From assembly GCA_022497155.1 (NCBI GenBank), contig MU385714.1, forward strand, positions 1,240,001 through 1,304,000: a stretch of 64,000 nucleotides of DNA, in the 5' to 3' direction. Numbering within the stretch: the stretch's first letter is position 1; the number at the start of each line of letters is the position of its first letter. The notes under the pieces were generated by a model. It did not search any database, was not told the origin of the DNA, and saw only the letters and a list, made by a program, of their open reading frames with translations. This document shows positions 22,636 to 33,533 of this stretch, piece after piece. A program made the position numbers and the translations under genes. The DNA comes from Whalleya microplaca. Taxonomy: Eukaryota; Ascomycota; Sordariomycetes; Xylariales; Xylariaceae.

Positions 22636-23782
22636 GGGACATTCCCATACTTTGCGGACGTGTTGGATGCGTAGTTCGGAGCACGTGGGCTGCATGTGCG
22701 ATTCTGTACGAACTGGTATGAATAAGGGGAGGGCGAACTCAAACTGCATGGCATTGGCGTTAGTTGGACTTCATGGTCAAGACTCCCATTCCTTGAGTAA
22801 ATGCTCAACTGTACACGATCTACATTTCGATGATATCACACCTTAGGATTAGGCTCAGATCTACTTATTAGTGTAAACGGTATCCTCGTCATCCTTCCCT
22901 AAGCTCCGCTGTCTACTGTATAGGGCTTTGTCAGAGTATAGGGTGGCTAGTAACCCAGGTGGCTTGCTACACGCCCCACAACCTGTGGCTACCTAGGTAT
23001 ATTATTCAGGGCATTGCCCAGGGGCTCTACATATGTAGTGATAATGCTTCCCTAATAATGATTGCTATGATAATCATAATCTGCGTCTATTCAAAGTGTT
23101 TTATTTTCTGCTACAGTAGGCAGACTACTGGTGGTAGCTCTCCAGCTGAGTCTCACTTGAAGCTCCTGGTTATGCTTGCTGTGAGCACACGTGCCGGCAG
23201 GTATATGTGGAATACTCTAGATGCATAGGTATCATATGCCTACCTTCCTTAATAGCTTCCCTTGAATTCGAGAGACACCTTGAAGAGAACTTTAATCTGG
23301 TTTTAGATGTTGTTTCACGCGGTAAATGTCCATTCAACGTGCCTGCTACAAATATCGACTCCCGAGTCTTCATAGCACCTATTATACATTATGTTCTTTC
23401 AGATTGATATAGTTTATCTAATATATTACTTGCCTTTGATGTAGGTCTTTTATTGTAATTAACCCCATGCGCAAACACTCTAAATCATCCAATATAGCCA
23501 ATATACTCTTTAGCATTGGGATGATAAAGTCTGTGGAAATATAGCTTTACCGGCCTCCCTTTGTTACATCTCAGAGAATGCAGAACAGGGACTAGGGAAA
23601 TCAAGGACCACCAGTATTTACTTCTCAAAAGCTCATCAGCTGGGGCATCTGCTGAGCGTGACATCTTGCTTAGATTCGTACCCCTTGCAATAGTCATTAT
23701 CACAAGGGCCATGAGGTATAGATATGGAGGAAACATTACTATTGCATAGTGGATTATACCTAGTTCATTAAATCGTCCAATA
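22636..23782. other. Convergent intergenic region with a dispersed repeat copy
   Basis: No gene is seen. It holds the 3' ends of the small membrane protein and the GH5 gene, and one copy of a diverged repeat at 22956-23091 whose partner is at 58097-58214. The sequence is TA-rich around 23380-23460. Confidence 0.45.
22956..23091 (+). repeat. Dispersed repeat, copy A
   Basis: About 136 bp align with 58097-58214. The alignment starts with CAGGTGGC, shares ACGCCCCACAA and CTGTGGCT, and ends with CTGCGTCTATT. Where the two differ in the 3' half, most changes are transitions (C/T or G/A), the pattern left by RIP. The copy contains a short GGGCATTGCCC hairpin. The parent element is unknown. Confidence 0.6.
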
Positions 23783-25261
23783 TCAGACTTTCGTAAGATT
23801 CATACCCTCAACCCAAGGCTTCCAATAATTCTCGATAGTCTCAGGATCCCTCCAGCCAGTCCAGTCGGCGTTCGTTAAACCCCAAGTATCCACGACCCCC
23901 TGAGCGCCAGAGCGAATGCGATAACTCCCCGCGAGACTCCACATCATCCAGCTGATACCGTGTTTCTTCGTGTACTCCTGGAGGCAGTTCTGCAGCGTGC
24001 TGTTGTACAGCGAGGCATCCTGCGCATTACCGAACTCTGACAGTATCACCGGCGTCAGGCGTTGCGCCGGCGGCCAATCTCCCGTGAGGTTACACGCGGG
24101 CGGCGCATCGATACCGAGCGCATTGAACCCGTTGCGGTACAGCCCCGCCTCGATGATCTCGCAGGTCCCCGTGTCGAGATCCTCGCTCATGGAGTACAGA
24201 TGCAGCTCCCAGACGATCTTATCAGCCCAGGAGTAGCTCCCCAGGTCAAAATACACCGGCTCCCGACGGTGCGCGTCGCGGACGGCCGTGCACTTGTAAC
24301 ACGGCGCCGTGAGGATGTTCTTGTGTGTGGTCAGCGCGGACAGGTCCTCGTCGAACTGCAGTCCGGACCAGGAGATCAGCAGATCCGGGTTCGCGGCGTG
24401 GATCGCCGACGCGCCCGCGCTCATGTTGCCGACCAGCGTCGCCCAGTTGTACACGAGGTCCGTGCGGTTCCAGGACGCGCGCAGCTCGTTGCGCAGCGAC
24501 ATCGAGACCACGTTCGGGTGCGCCGCGGCCCACGTCGCGACGTGGGCGAGCCCGCGGCGCCATGCGGACGCGTTGAAGTTCACGTCGTCGAACCAGGAGT
24601 TCCCGTCCGTGTGGCTGCAGCACCATTGCGCCTTGCCGACGTGCACGTCGGGGTGGATGTAGACGTTCTTGGTGGCTGCGAGTTTCGCGATGTCGGACCA
24701 GATCTCGAAGCGCGTGGTTTCGCGCGTCCAGCTGGGGTTCTTGGCGATGATGTCGTTGGTCACTGTTGTGCCGTTTTCGTACCCGAGCGCTACGATCATG
24801 GCGACTTCGAGTGGCACGTCGTCGCCTCCCCGGTCGTAGATCTCGTCGACCATCTGGATCGCGTAGCCCCTATGATGTTGTCAGTCTTATGCTATTAGGC
24901 AGGAGACCCTACACTTTAGGTGGGTATCTTACATGCGGATGAAGTTGAAGCCAACCCCGACAACATCGTCCAAGATTTCTTCGGCAGACTTCCACTCTAA
25001 GCCTTCGGGGATCATCGTCTCTCCGCTCATAGGCCAGTTTACGCCAGCCCAAGTAACGGCTTCGCCGCGGCTGTTGACAATATCCCTACCCTTTGTCGTA
25101 AAGGGGCCGTACGGCCACTCTCCAGTCGAGTTATCTTCTCGGCGTTGAACGCGCTGCTGCCATTGCGGCTCAATATCCCTCGAGACCGCAGGTTCAGACG
25201 GTAGCCATGATGCGCAGGCTAGAGTCGCATAGAGCGACGCGAGTATATTAGAGAACTTCAT
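23783..25261 (-). CDS. Secreted glycoside hydrolase family 5 enzyme
   Basis: Exons 25261-24933 and 24869-23783 (intron with GTAAGA donor) join to 471 residues. A signal peptide covers ~1-18. Clan GH-A (beta/alpha)8 barrel landmarks are visible: the first strand around WAGVNW, the FNFIRMGYA segment that spans the splice site, the acid/base Glu in SLRNELR, and the nucleophile Glu in VILSEFGNA. WCCSHTDGNSWFDD and NISWMMWSL-like aromatic loops would line the substrate cleft. The enzyme probably cuts beta-1,4- or beta-1,3-linked glucans or mannans outside the cell; the exact specificity cannot be read from sequence. The central region is very GC-rich at third positions, which opens a long antisense frame that is not a gene. 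Confidence 0.9.
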
Positions 25262-26268
25262 TCTCTTGGCTTGAGATCACGAGAGGCATGTGAAGCGTCC
25301 CGATCGAGCGAGCGCAAAGGCTCTCGCAATAAAGGGAGCGCGACTAGCCATCTTAAATACCTACGGTCAACGGCTCCGTCTTCCCCGTAGACGATAAACA
25401 AGGTTCTGTTGTCAACTGTGGGTTGATTTAATGATCTAGGTTTGGTCAAGCCAAGGGAGACTATTCCTTAGCGTTGGGGAAGTGGATGGTGTACTAGTAG
25501 CCTTAGCAATTAGACGATATCCTATTCCGTAAACCGAGGCCTACCTTTGTTAGGACGACAAAGACTCCGAGGTAACAATAGACTCACGAGACGGCTGTTA
25601 AGAGCCAAAGTTAATCCCAATGGACCAGGTCGCGCAGGGTTGTAATGTTCGTCTCCAACAATCCCAAGCCCTGCTAATGAGGGGGATGTTGGAGAATACG
25701 GGGGAATACTCCACATGTTCAGTGGGGTAGGACGGGTGTTTGGCCGAATACTAACTCCTTCCGCCTCCTCGGAATCCATCATCGCGAGACTGTCGGATAC
25801 TATGAGCCGTGGAGTGACTTTCTAGCAAAGCAACGTATGATAGCCTCCCTAGTTCTTCTATAGTGATCACGTTGTAGCTTGTATTCCATACCGCTTCATA
25901 ATATTGAGTTCTCTCTAGCTAAAGTCAAATGACAAAGATAAGGGAGTGTTGAACTACGGATTTTAAACAATCTTACAATGTACTGTGTATAATTGAGTAC
26001 GTTGAGATATTCGTAGGGTTCTAAGAAAAATACAGGCAGAGGCAACTACCGCTTACTTTAAACATCTCAGAGTAGGCTTGTTATATCACAGAGTCCAAGA
26101 CAAAATGCAGCGTGAAAATTGACATAAATTGCACATATCCAAACGCCTCGCGATGTGAACCTCTACCCTACAGTCGTTGTACATTTAGTATATACTGCAT
26201 ATTTGGGAATAGCATAATCCCCACGTCCCCCTACTCCAGGAAGAGGAGATTACTCTATCTTAATTGAT
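25262..26268. other. Intergenic region, 1.0 kb
   Basis: This is the promoter of the GH5 gene and the 3' flank of the PP2C gene. The frame at 25522-25782 (minus, 86 codons) has no recognisable similarity. Nothing else is seen. Confidence 0.4.
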
Positions 26269-28213
26269 CTATAGCTTCGCCTTGATTTGCGACTGAGGAG
26301 GGCTTGAAGCCTCCTCATTGACAAGAACTTCTCCAGTCTTCTGGCCGTTGCCAAAGAAGACAACTTGAACTGTTAAATCATCCCTACTAGCTGTTAGAAT
26401 TTGCATGTGGGTTCAAGGGTATCAAGCAACTGACCTATACCGTCTCGAGAATGGCGAAACAAGAGTAAGCAAGGCGCATACTTGCTCCTCATTCTTGCCG
26501 CCGAGTGCATTTCGGATGAGATGCGTGGCGACGTTCTTGTCCTTCACGACGAACCGTTCTTTCTCGTCGGGCGAGATACCCCATTGGCGTAATCTGATAG
26601 GTGTCTTCTGGCCATCAGGTCCCGCGTCTTTGCAACTTTCAACAGGTAGACTTTGACTGGAACCAAATATCTTGGACCATACGGAATTTAATTGTGAGTT
26701 AGACTGTTCTTTTGTTTGGGTTTCGATCCATTTGCCGACAAGACCAACGACTTCCTCGTTAGTGAGCATCTCCCAGAGGCCATCAGTAGCCATGACTAGG
26801 AAGTCTCCCTTTTCGGGTTGGACCTTGGTGGTGGTGACGACAGGCTCGGCTGTCACGTAGGGAGGAGTCTTCAGGTATGGAGAGGAGCTTCGACCAAAGA
26901 ATGATGCGCGAAGGCGTTCCGATATTTCTCTACTCCACTTGTAGCTAGCATCACCAAATGCTCGAGTTGGCTCAAGGCCACCAAGGACTCGGCCATTGTG
27001 TACGACACGCTCCTCGCCGGGATGAGCTTTGCGCATGCGAGCCACCTCGTTGGGGTTATTACCAGTTTGGTCTTCGGACAAAGCAGTTGCTGTCCATTTT
27101 CCAGAGGCATTGCGCCGACCAAGGACAGCACGGGAGTCGCCTGTACAAGCAACGCGTAGGGTCTTGCTGCTGTTATCATAAAATGACAGTAGAGCGCAAG
27201 AGCCAGATAATGCAGGACCCAATAATTCAGCTGCGACCCGCTTCGAGTTGGATTTCAAGACTTTCTCTACACTTTCATTGACAATCTCGTTGTCTAGACG
27301 GAGGAAGCCTGCCTTGATGGCAGTATCAATGGCTTCGGGCGATGGTACTGTTCCCAAAGTCCCAGCAGCTTTATACGTGGTGTTCAGTTCCCGAGCCACA
27401 AAGTTGATCAGAGTTTGTCGAAGCTTTGCCGACGTGGTCCAACCGCTATGGTATAATTATTAGTCTCATTGAGAATTGCAGAAGCATGCAACATAATTGA
27501 GGCAATACATACGCATGGCCATCGAAAACACCCCAGAACATCCAATCGTTAGATTTCTCAGCATTTTGAGATTCAGGTAAGGCCACCTCCACTATCTTCT
27601 CTGCATGGTCATCCTCAATTGGATTGTTGCTGGCAACCTGGACGACGTCATATCTCAATACACCTTGTCCGCGATTTACCATAAAGGAAGCCTCGTGTTC
27701 GCGCAACTTCTCGGTTGCTTGCTCCGGGGTGAGCATCTCCAGGACGTTCCTCCCGCTAGCATCTAGATTTTTTGCAATTGGGCCGTCTCCGACAAAAGTG
27801 CCAGTGTGTAACTCATCGGCACCAACGACGAGCACATTCCGCGTCGGTGCAGTACCGCCTTGAACCTGGGTTGGCGTTGTTGTAGTGTACGACTTAGTCC
27901 CCACCTGATCCAGAGTATTTCCTCCCTTGTATGTATACCATGCGCCGTAGCCAACTAGGCTGGAGACCAGGGCGACAGAGAAGCGACGGATATACATGGA
28001 CGATCGCAAGGGCTCGCTCAACGCATAGTTCGGGCGCGAAGACGAGGAGGCAGAGGAAGACGAAGACGACACGGATCGGACACCCAGGCTGGCGTTGTGA
28101 TGATAGTGCTGGTGCTGGGGGAATATGATGCGTCGCGGGCGGCCGGTACGAGACAAGCCCCGGACGCTACATTGACAGGTCGTCCGAAAGGCTCTGACAG
28201 CTGCGCGACGCAT
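26269..28213 (-). CDS. PTC5: Mitochondrial PP2C phosphatase, Ptc5/pyruvate dehydrogenase phosphatase type
   Basis: Exons 28213-27513, 27445-26435 and 26383-26269 join to 608 residues. The start at 28213 (MRRAAVRAF) begins an Arg-rich mitochondrial presequence, followed by a Ser run and one membrane segment at ~72-92. The PP2C domain shows VLRYDVVQVASN, the metal-binding DGHAG rebuilt exactly across intron 1, ACTGDSRAVLG, VMATDGLWEM, and DDLTVQVVFFG, which is rebuilt across intron 2. Without the last splice the protein would lose this conserved final strand. Ptc5 dephosphorylates and so activates the E1-alpha subunit of pyruvate dehydrogenase in mitochondria. The domain carries the long insertion (residues ~290-330, GEERVVHNGRVLGG) typical of the PDP branch. 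Confidence 0.9.
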
Positions 28214-28787
28214 TTGGTTGAGGTTCGCTGTCGAGATTGAATAAGGTTGAGTGCCGTTGGTCGCTAGTCGCAAAACGAGAACTCGAATGTGCAAGGCCGG
28301 CGATACAACCTTGGAACCTTAGTGGAGCTCGCTACGCTACAATGGATCTCTCGCTACCGTGGGATGGATGATTAGCTCATCACAGTCTGCGAAAAAGTCC
28401 GTGTTTTTGGTCCAGTGCTCAATTGCTGTTTTCAGGCGGAACGCAGAGTTGCCGGGGCTAGACATCATACCTAAGTTAGAGTGCTGAGCCATAGTTATGT
28501 GGCGTTCGGCGTACATACATCCGTACATGCATACTGACGTACGTATGTACAGCTCATACTGTGTGGCTAGTGTCTCCTCCATACCAAGTGCCAATTGGCT
28601 ACCAACCTCGGCTCTATGATAGAGCCCTGTCTGTTACCAATCTACTATTACATATAACATACAACATACAACTTAACTTATTAGTCGCACCCGCTGCATA
28701 ACTTTAGTCGAACAAGACATCAACTATCTATTGTGACCAACCTACTTCCATAACCCACGACAATCCCTGTGCTTGTGCTGTAACAAG
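28214..28787. promoter_or_regulatory. Divergent promoter between PTC5-like and KPWE genes
   Basis: The 0.57-kb spacer separates two head-to-head genes and must hold both promoters. Around 28500-28555 it has many alternating purine-pyrimidine and near-palindromic motifs (GTACATAC, ACGTACGTATGTAC). No binding site is assigned. Confidence 0.4.
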
Positions 28788-29685
28788 ATGGCAGCGTCAG
28801 ATGTAACCATGGCTGACATCCAACGTCGGGCTGCTGACAATCCAGATGCAAGATACAGGGCGTTTGACTCATATCCTTGGACGAAAGATCGCATATTCAC
28901 TGTGAGTATACACATATACAACGAAGCCTTTTGAAACATGTAATGACTAGATTTTTCGCCGCAAGACACAACTCTCAAGTGTCTTAGATGGCGTCCCATC
29001 TGAGGGGTCAAGTCTCTCTGAGATTGCTCTTCAGACTCGGATTCAGAGATTCGAGCAACAAACTAAAATAAAAATTATTGCCGATGAATACAAACAATGG
29101 CTTAATCGAACGAATCAACGTCAACCAAGTATTGTATCTGAGCAGACGATAGCGGCGGAAGTAATGACAAAGGTGAGACTCGCTGCTATCACTTTCAATC
29201 TGCTGCTGTGCTCTTCTCCTCATGATGCAATGTCTATCTGAAGGTGTACTTAAGTGAGAAGAGACAATCAACAAGTGCTGATTCACTATTAGCCCAATCC
29301 TAAAGATAGGAAACTTGCCCGGCTATTAGTGGAACTTGGGGACCCTCTCGGCCAACTTGCCCTCGAGCAAAACGTAAACCAACCAATAGATGCTGCAGTT
29401 CCTAGTTGGCAGAGTGCTGCGCCGGCAGCCGAGCTCTACGTTCAAAGAGACACCTTATCGATGGACCCGGACAAGGAGCCGTATCCCAAGAAATTCGAGG
29501 AGATAGCCGAGTTTGTAGTGAATGGCAAAGAAATCCCTGGGATTCGGAAGATTCCCGATACAGTCGTTGAGGATCCATCAATTACGGCCCATGGGCGGCT
29601 TACAGCACCACCAAAACCTTGGGAGATTCGTCGTGCTGGCTCAACTGATGATCCATCACCTATCGTTAATGACACAGGCGCCTAG
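28788..29685 (+). CDS. KPWE-motif protein (PF17733/DUF5572 type)
   Basis: Exons 28788-28901, 28951-29172 and 29293-29685 join to 242 residues. Near the C-terminus, after IPGIRKIPDTVVED, lies PPKPWEIRRAG, the KPWE motif that defines a short family found in fungi and plants; plant members can be fused to Pex14-like sequence. I recall the family as PF17733, which needs checking. The N-terminus (YPWTKDRIF) and a Lys/Gln-rich helical middle are also typical. A peroxisomal link is suggested only by the Pex14-related family name and remains inference. A second in-frame ATG seven codons downstream could serve as start. The gene ends tail-to-tail with its neighbour, with 124 bp between the two stop codons. 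Confidence 0.7.
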
Positions 29686-29809
29686 AAGAACCATATAAAC
29701 CCCAACATAATAAAAGAAAATTTGATCAAACTAAAGAGCGAACTTGACAGTTGTTGTATCAATCTAAGACACGGCGGTAGCTACTCTAGACATATTATTT
29801 TCGCCAGCA

Positions 29810-30605
29810 TCATCCGATATCCATCCTATCGGCAGGGTGAACTCCTCTCACATCGGGTGCCATTGCCGAACTCTTACTCATAATCTGATGATGCTTTTCT
29901 TGCTTTACTCTCTGAACATGTCCGGCGTGTCCCTCCAATTGTGATATTCCTGTCTTAAACAGGTGCAGTATCATTATCTCTGCATACTTGCGTGGTAGCT
30001 TCTTCTCGAGCCCGGCAACCTCCTCCAACAGGGGATCATTCAATGTGACCAAGGCTGGCACCTCGTACGGGCCCTTCAATGGCATCGGGACGTATTTCCT
30101 TTGGAACATGATGTTATCTAGCTCCATCCCGCTGCTCGGCAGCCATCTCTCCTCTGACTTCTCAAGGCCGGGTCTCCTCTTGCGGCGACGCTGGTCTTGA
30201 TTTTCCTTCTGCCGGCATTCTTGACGGATTCGCTTGCATTCCTGGTTCACCACTATAGCACCCGGGGTCAGTATCATCTCTTGCTAAGTAGTTTCGGCAA
30301 TGATCGGGAGCTTGAGACATATTCTAGGGGATTCAACCTCCGATTATAGTCCGAAGGGCAATTGACTCTAGATGCTACTCACAGTACCGTATGTTTCGCT
30401 CTATGACGTGTGCATGCTCATCCATCTGAGTAAGGACTTGGGCATGTCGCACGTTCTGATCCAACGGCAGAGCTGGCGGCGGTGCTGTAAAGTCCATTTG
30501 GGCGGGCGCGAAGATAGCGGGGGAGAAACTTGAGAGGTTTGGGATATTTTCTTCCTGCTGTTGCTGCCCTCGAGGCGCCGTTCTCGCTACATTCGTGTTT
30601 GCCAT
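29810..30605 (-). CDS. Conserved protein of unknown function (2 exons)
   Basis: Exons 30605-30383 and 30252-29810 join to 221 residues. The donor GTGAGT and acceptor ATAG restore a continuous reading through IERNIRYLVNQECKRIR, which looks like one uninterrupted helix and supports the splice. An in-frame ATG at 30698 exists, but I start at 30605 (MANTNVARTAPRG), where the sequence becomes gene-like. Residues 1-45 are Gln-rich and disordered. The middle (LDQNVRHAQVLTQMDEHAHVIER) is helical, followed by a basic stretch (RRRKRRPG) and a C-terminal region with LEGHAGHVQRVKQEKHH. The basic patch could be a nuclear localisation signal. I do not recognise the family or assign a function. Confidence 0.6.
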
Positions 30606-31088
30606 ACTGACTGCACGAAAGTCGCCTGACGAAGCGGAACAGTTGGAAGTTCTCAAAATACGCGTTTTGGGGTCAACTTGACTGGGTCCTACGAACATAG
30701 ATTATAGCCCAAAGGGGAATCGACCGCCTGTTCGAAGTCCTCTGCCCAAAATAGGGGAGAGCTTTTCGAGTTGATGACAAGACAATGGATTATTTAGTTA
30801 TGTGGAACCTTGCCAGGGTTAGCTAGCTAATACAGGCGAGTCTATGCTAGGAATTACCTTAACTGTCAGCACTGATTGGAAGTCTGAACTGTTGATATAT
30901 CATCAGAAAACTCAGCTTTGGATTACAACATGCGCATACAGGTGCCCCTTTACGCATCAAAGAAACAAAATCTATGGATGAATTCAAGTACCTGGGAGAT
31001 CTGGATGTTGGGGAAGTTGGGTGCTACATTAATGCATGCCCCATAATCCAATTAAGTGGAGCGAGTTGGCAGGTGGCCCCGACACTTG

Positions 31089-31275
31089 GCCTCCGCCCGC
31101 CTCCGCTTGCCCCGCCTGCCCCGCCTGCTACGCCGCGCCGCGCCGCGCCGACTTGAGCGCCTTCCGCCTCCGGTCCTTCCGACTCCGACTCCGGTCTCTA
31201 CCGCCAATGCCGAGATTTACATACTTGCTCTCCGGTGCCTTCCGCCTCCGACCCCGGCGCCCGCCCGCAATGCCG
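31089..31275 (+). repeat. GC-rich, cytosine-dominated degenerate repeat patch
   Basis: About 190 bp are built of CCCGCC, CTCCG and CGCGC words, standing out sharply from the AT-rich surroundings. The word GCCTTCCGCCTCCG occurs exactly at 31159 and 31237, 78 bp apart. Such a patch could be a regulatory island or an inserted fragment. Confidence 0.6.
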
Positions 31276-31767
31276 CATACATCATTAAACTTCCCAATTA
31301 TGCAGTCTACATGTATATGACAATTACCTGCAGCATTAAAGACATGTAGACATACTTGGGCTGCTGTATACTAAGTGTGAATGCCAATACAAGCTGTCAC
31401 AATGTCTCCTAGTCGAAGAGTGCACTTCTGAATACTTGGCAAGTCATATACTGCTAGGTCCATGATTATTATAACGCATTATCCGCGTCTGCCTTCCACG
31501 CGAATTCATATCAGTGAATAAGGACGCATTGGCAGGTCCATTGTCAAATTTCTCGGTGCCAGTCGCCAGATCAGGGTAGTCAACTATTGTCAGTCAAGAA
31601 CAAACCAGTTCACGATTTTTACTAACTGCAACAAGGCAGTATAAAAACTCTGCTCTGAACTCTTTCTAAAACACCCACCTCTGAATTCCTACACAACATC
31701 TACTTCTTCACCAGCCTCACTTCCACCATCCCACACTTGACACACTGCCCCCAACGTTATATACCAC

Positions 31768-31880
31768 CCTACATCTGATAGATCAAGATACTCTTGACAC
31801 ATCATACCAACCTTGATTTCCATCCTGCATTTGATAGATCAAGATACTCTTGACGCATCATTCCATCACCTCAACCTTGA
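31768..31880 (+). repeat. 56-bp-offset direct repeat in the GFA gene leader
   Basis: Copy 1 begins at 31768 and copy 2 at 31824. Both share the core GATAGATCAAGATACTCTTG and continue with similar ends. The differences in the core ~38 bp (A/G, C/T, A/G) are all transitions. The pair lies about 150-260 bp before the start codon. Confidence 0.8.
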
Positions 31881-32030
31881 AGTCTTTCTTCCACTTCAGG
31901 CATCTTTTCACCTTCAAGTACCATCACACTCTGACTGCACCGCCTTGGCACCTGAATTTAGGCTCAAAACACTTTGCCCTTCAAGCATCATCACACCTTG
32001 ACTCAAGTGACACAAGTTCAAACCGCCAAG

Positions 32031-32733
32031 ATGTCGTCTACCCAGGAGACAGAATTTCAAACATCCAAGTTGACGACTATGAAGGAGACTCTCGTCCTCA
32101 CTTGCCAGTGTGGTAGAGTAAGTATCCTAGCAGCCGGTCACCACAGAGCAACAAATAGAATATGCGCTAATTAGCTCTGTCAGATCCACTACGACTTTTA
32201 CGGAATGATCATCAATCATGTAAGTTGAAGCCTTAACAAAGCTCCGTAGCTCGTATCTCACTGACTGGAACAGCGTGTCTGTCATTGCACCGATTGCAGA
32301 CGCACCACGGGTGGTCCGTTCTCCCAGAAGCTGAAGGTTCTGAAGGAGATGATTGTCCCCACTAAGGGTGAGTCGCGAGCTCCGCTCGCCTGCTCCTTTG
32401 GAAATCCCGAGTGCTAACAGTCCTCCAGGCGCCCCCAAGATCATCCGGTTCCCCCGTGAGGCCGAGGGCTGCTTTACCAGAGTGTACCGATGTGAGAAGT
32501 GCCTCTGCCCAATTCTCGAGGAGTACGAAGGTGGTCCCTAGGAAGACTTCTTCTTCATCTTCACGGGAGCTATCCAGAACCCGGAGTGGCTGAACATCCA
32601 CAAGCCGGACACTGAAGCCCATATGGAGAACAAATGTGCTTGGCTTCCAGTCAACCTGATCCAGCCCGTGCCTCTTCTTTTCAACACTCGCCGCTCTCCT
32701 GAGCCAGAGGAGGTCGAACCCAGTACCTTCTAG
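32031..32733 (+). pseudogene. GFA/CENP-V domain gene interrupted by one in-frame TAG
   Basis: Exons 32031-32117, 32184-32219, 32274-32367 and 32429 onward give a protein of the GFA (glutathione-dependent formaldehyde-activating, CENP-V-like) zinc family. It shows CQCGR, CHCTDCRRTTGG and CEKCLCPI, the usual paired zinc ligands. A TAG at 32539-32541 stops it after 109 residues, in the middle of the fold. The same frame then stays open for 63 further codons (EDFFFIFTGAIQNPEW onward), to a TAG at 32731, and reads like the rest of a GFA domain. Total length would be 173. No splice pair around the TAG removes it. The rest of the gene is intact: all introns keep good signals and no other stop or shift is seen. 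It is therefore a very young pseudogene, a sequencing error, or a site recoded at RNA level. Confidence 0.75.
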
Positions 32734-33533
32734 ACGAGTTGCTAGTTGGTCATCACCAAGGAGTTGTTCTCTGTGTGTCTCCTTCTCGGTCTTCGTCTCT
32801 GCTCGACCCAAGTACCGTCGACTCATATTGACCTTGCACCAACGTTCTACACATCTGTCTTCTCCTGGAGCCGTGGTAACCAAGATTTGGCGAGACTCGT
32901 TTTTGACTGACTGCTATACAACGCTATAAGACCATGGTCTTTCGTCGGTTCTGCATTTCAACACACTATGTTCACAGGCCTCGTTACGTTATTTGATTTT
33001 TTTTCCCCTATGCTCTTTAATGGCCCCAGAGAAGCTGCCCCGTTGGTTCTTCCCTATATCATGCGAATAATGCTTGTTTATTCCCGAGGCTTTGCGTTGC
33101 GATACTTGAGGACACGTTGCGCATCATACTCGGATTCATCGATTTTACGTTCAACACGTAACGACTTAAGGCTTGGTTGTTTCTGCTTTCTTCGTCGGCG
33201 GTTTAGGATGGCCTCCGATATATCCCCATTGTTCTCTATGCCTTAATGCTCCCAGATTCAACGTTATTATCTTGCACATCTACCCAGGTTGGCATCAGGA
33301 ATTCGTCTCTCAGTTCCGCCTCGCGGACTGAGGACACCTCAGGCTTAGTTGATTATCCGTCTTCTCTTGTCTATGTCGACCTCGGGATTGGTTGTTTGCA
33401 GAGTACCTCTGATAGCCCATGAGGCATCAGGATGGGAAATTGTTCTTTTGGTTTGCGCAGACATCCTGGTATGGAAACGGCCATGGCTCTTCGTGTCAAG
33501 CAGATGATCATAATCATAGTTGCAGAAAATTCA
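32734..33533. other. Convergent intergenic region, 0.8 kb
   Basis: Presumed 3' flanks of the GFA gene and the Atg37-like gene. A 92-codon plus frame at 32968-33246 has no recognised similarity. Nothing else is seen. Confidence 0.4.

Larger units (their letters stand above)
30606..32030. other. Divergent intergenic region with GC-rich patch and direct repeats
   Basis: No gene is recognised. It contains a C-rich patch at 31089-31275, a 56-bp-spaced direct repeat at 31768-31880, and an AT-rich remainder. The last ~350 bp are pyrimidine-rich (many CTTCA, CCACC and TCCATC runs), as often seen in fungal promoters and leaders. This is the promoter of the GFA-domain gene. A 25-bp motif starting GATTATAG at 30700 recurs with three changes at 30342 inside the neighbouring intron. 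Confidence 0.45.

Noticed and set aside
24062..24898. 278-codon plus-strand open frame opposite the GH5 gene
   Set aside because: Arg/Val/Asp-rich antisense shadow caused by GC-biased third positions of GH5; it crosses the GH5 intron boundary and has no family similarity.
30700..30760. tRNA-like words (GTTCGAAGTCC) near 30735
   Set aside because: No acceptor stem or A box at the right distance; the sequence does not fold as a tRNA by eye. No convincing tRNA or rRNA was found anywhere in the window.
32362..32883. 173-codon minus-strand frame opposite the GFA gene
   Set aside because: Overlaps conserved GFA exons and an intron; no recognised domain.
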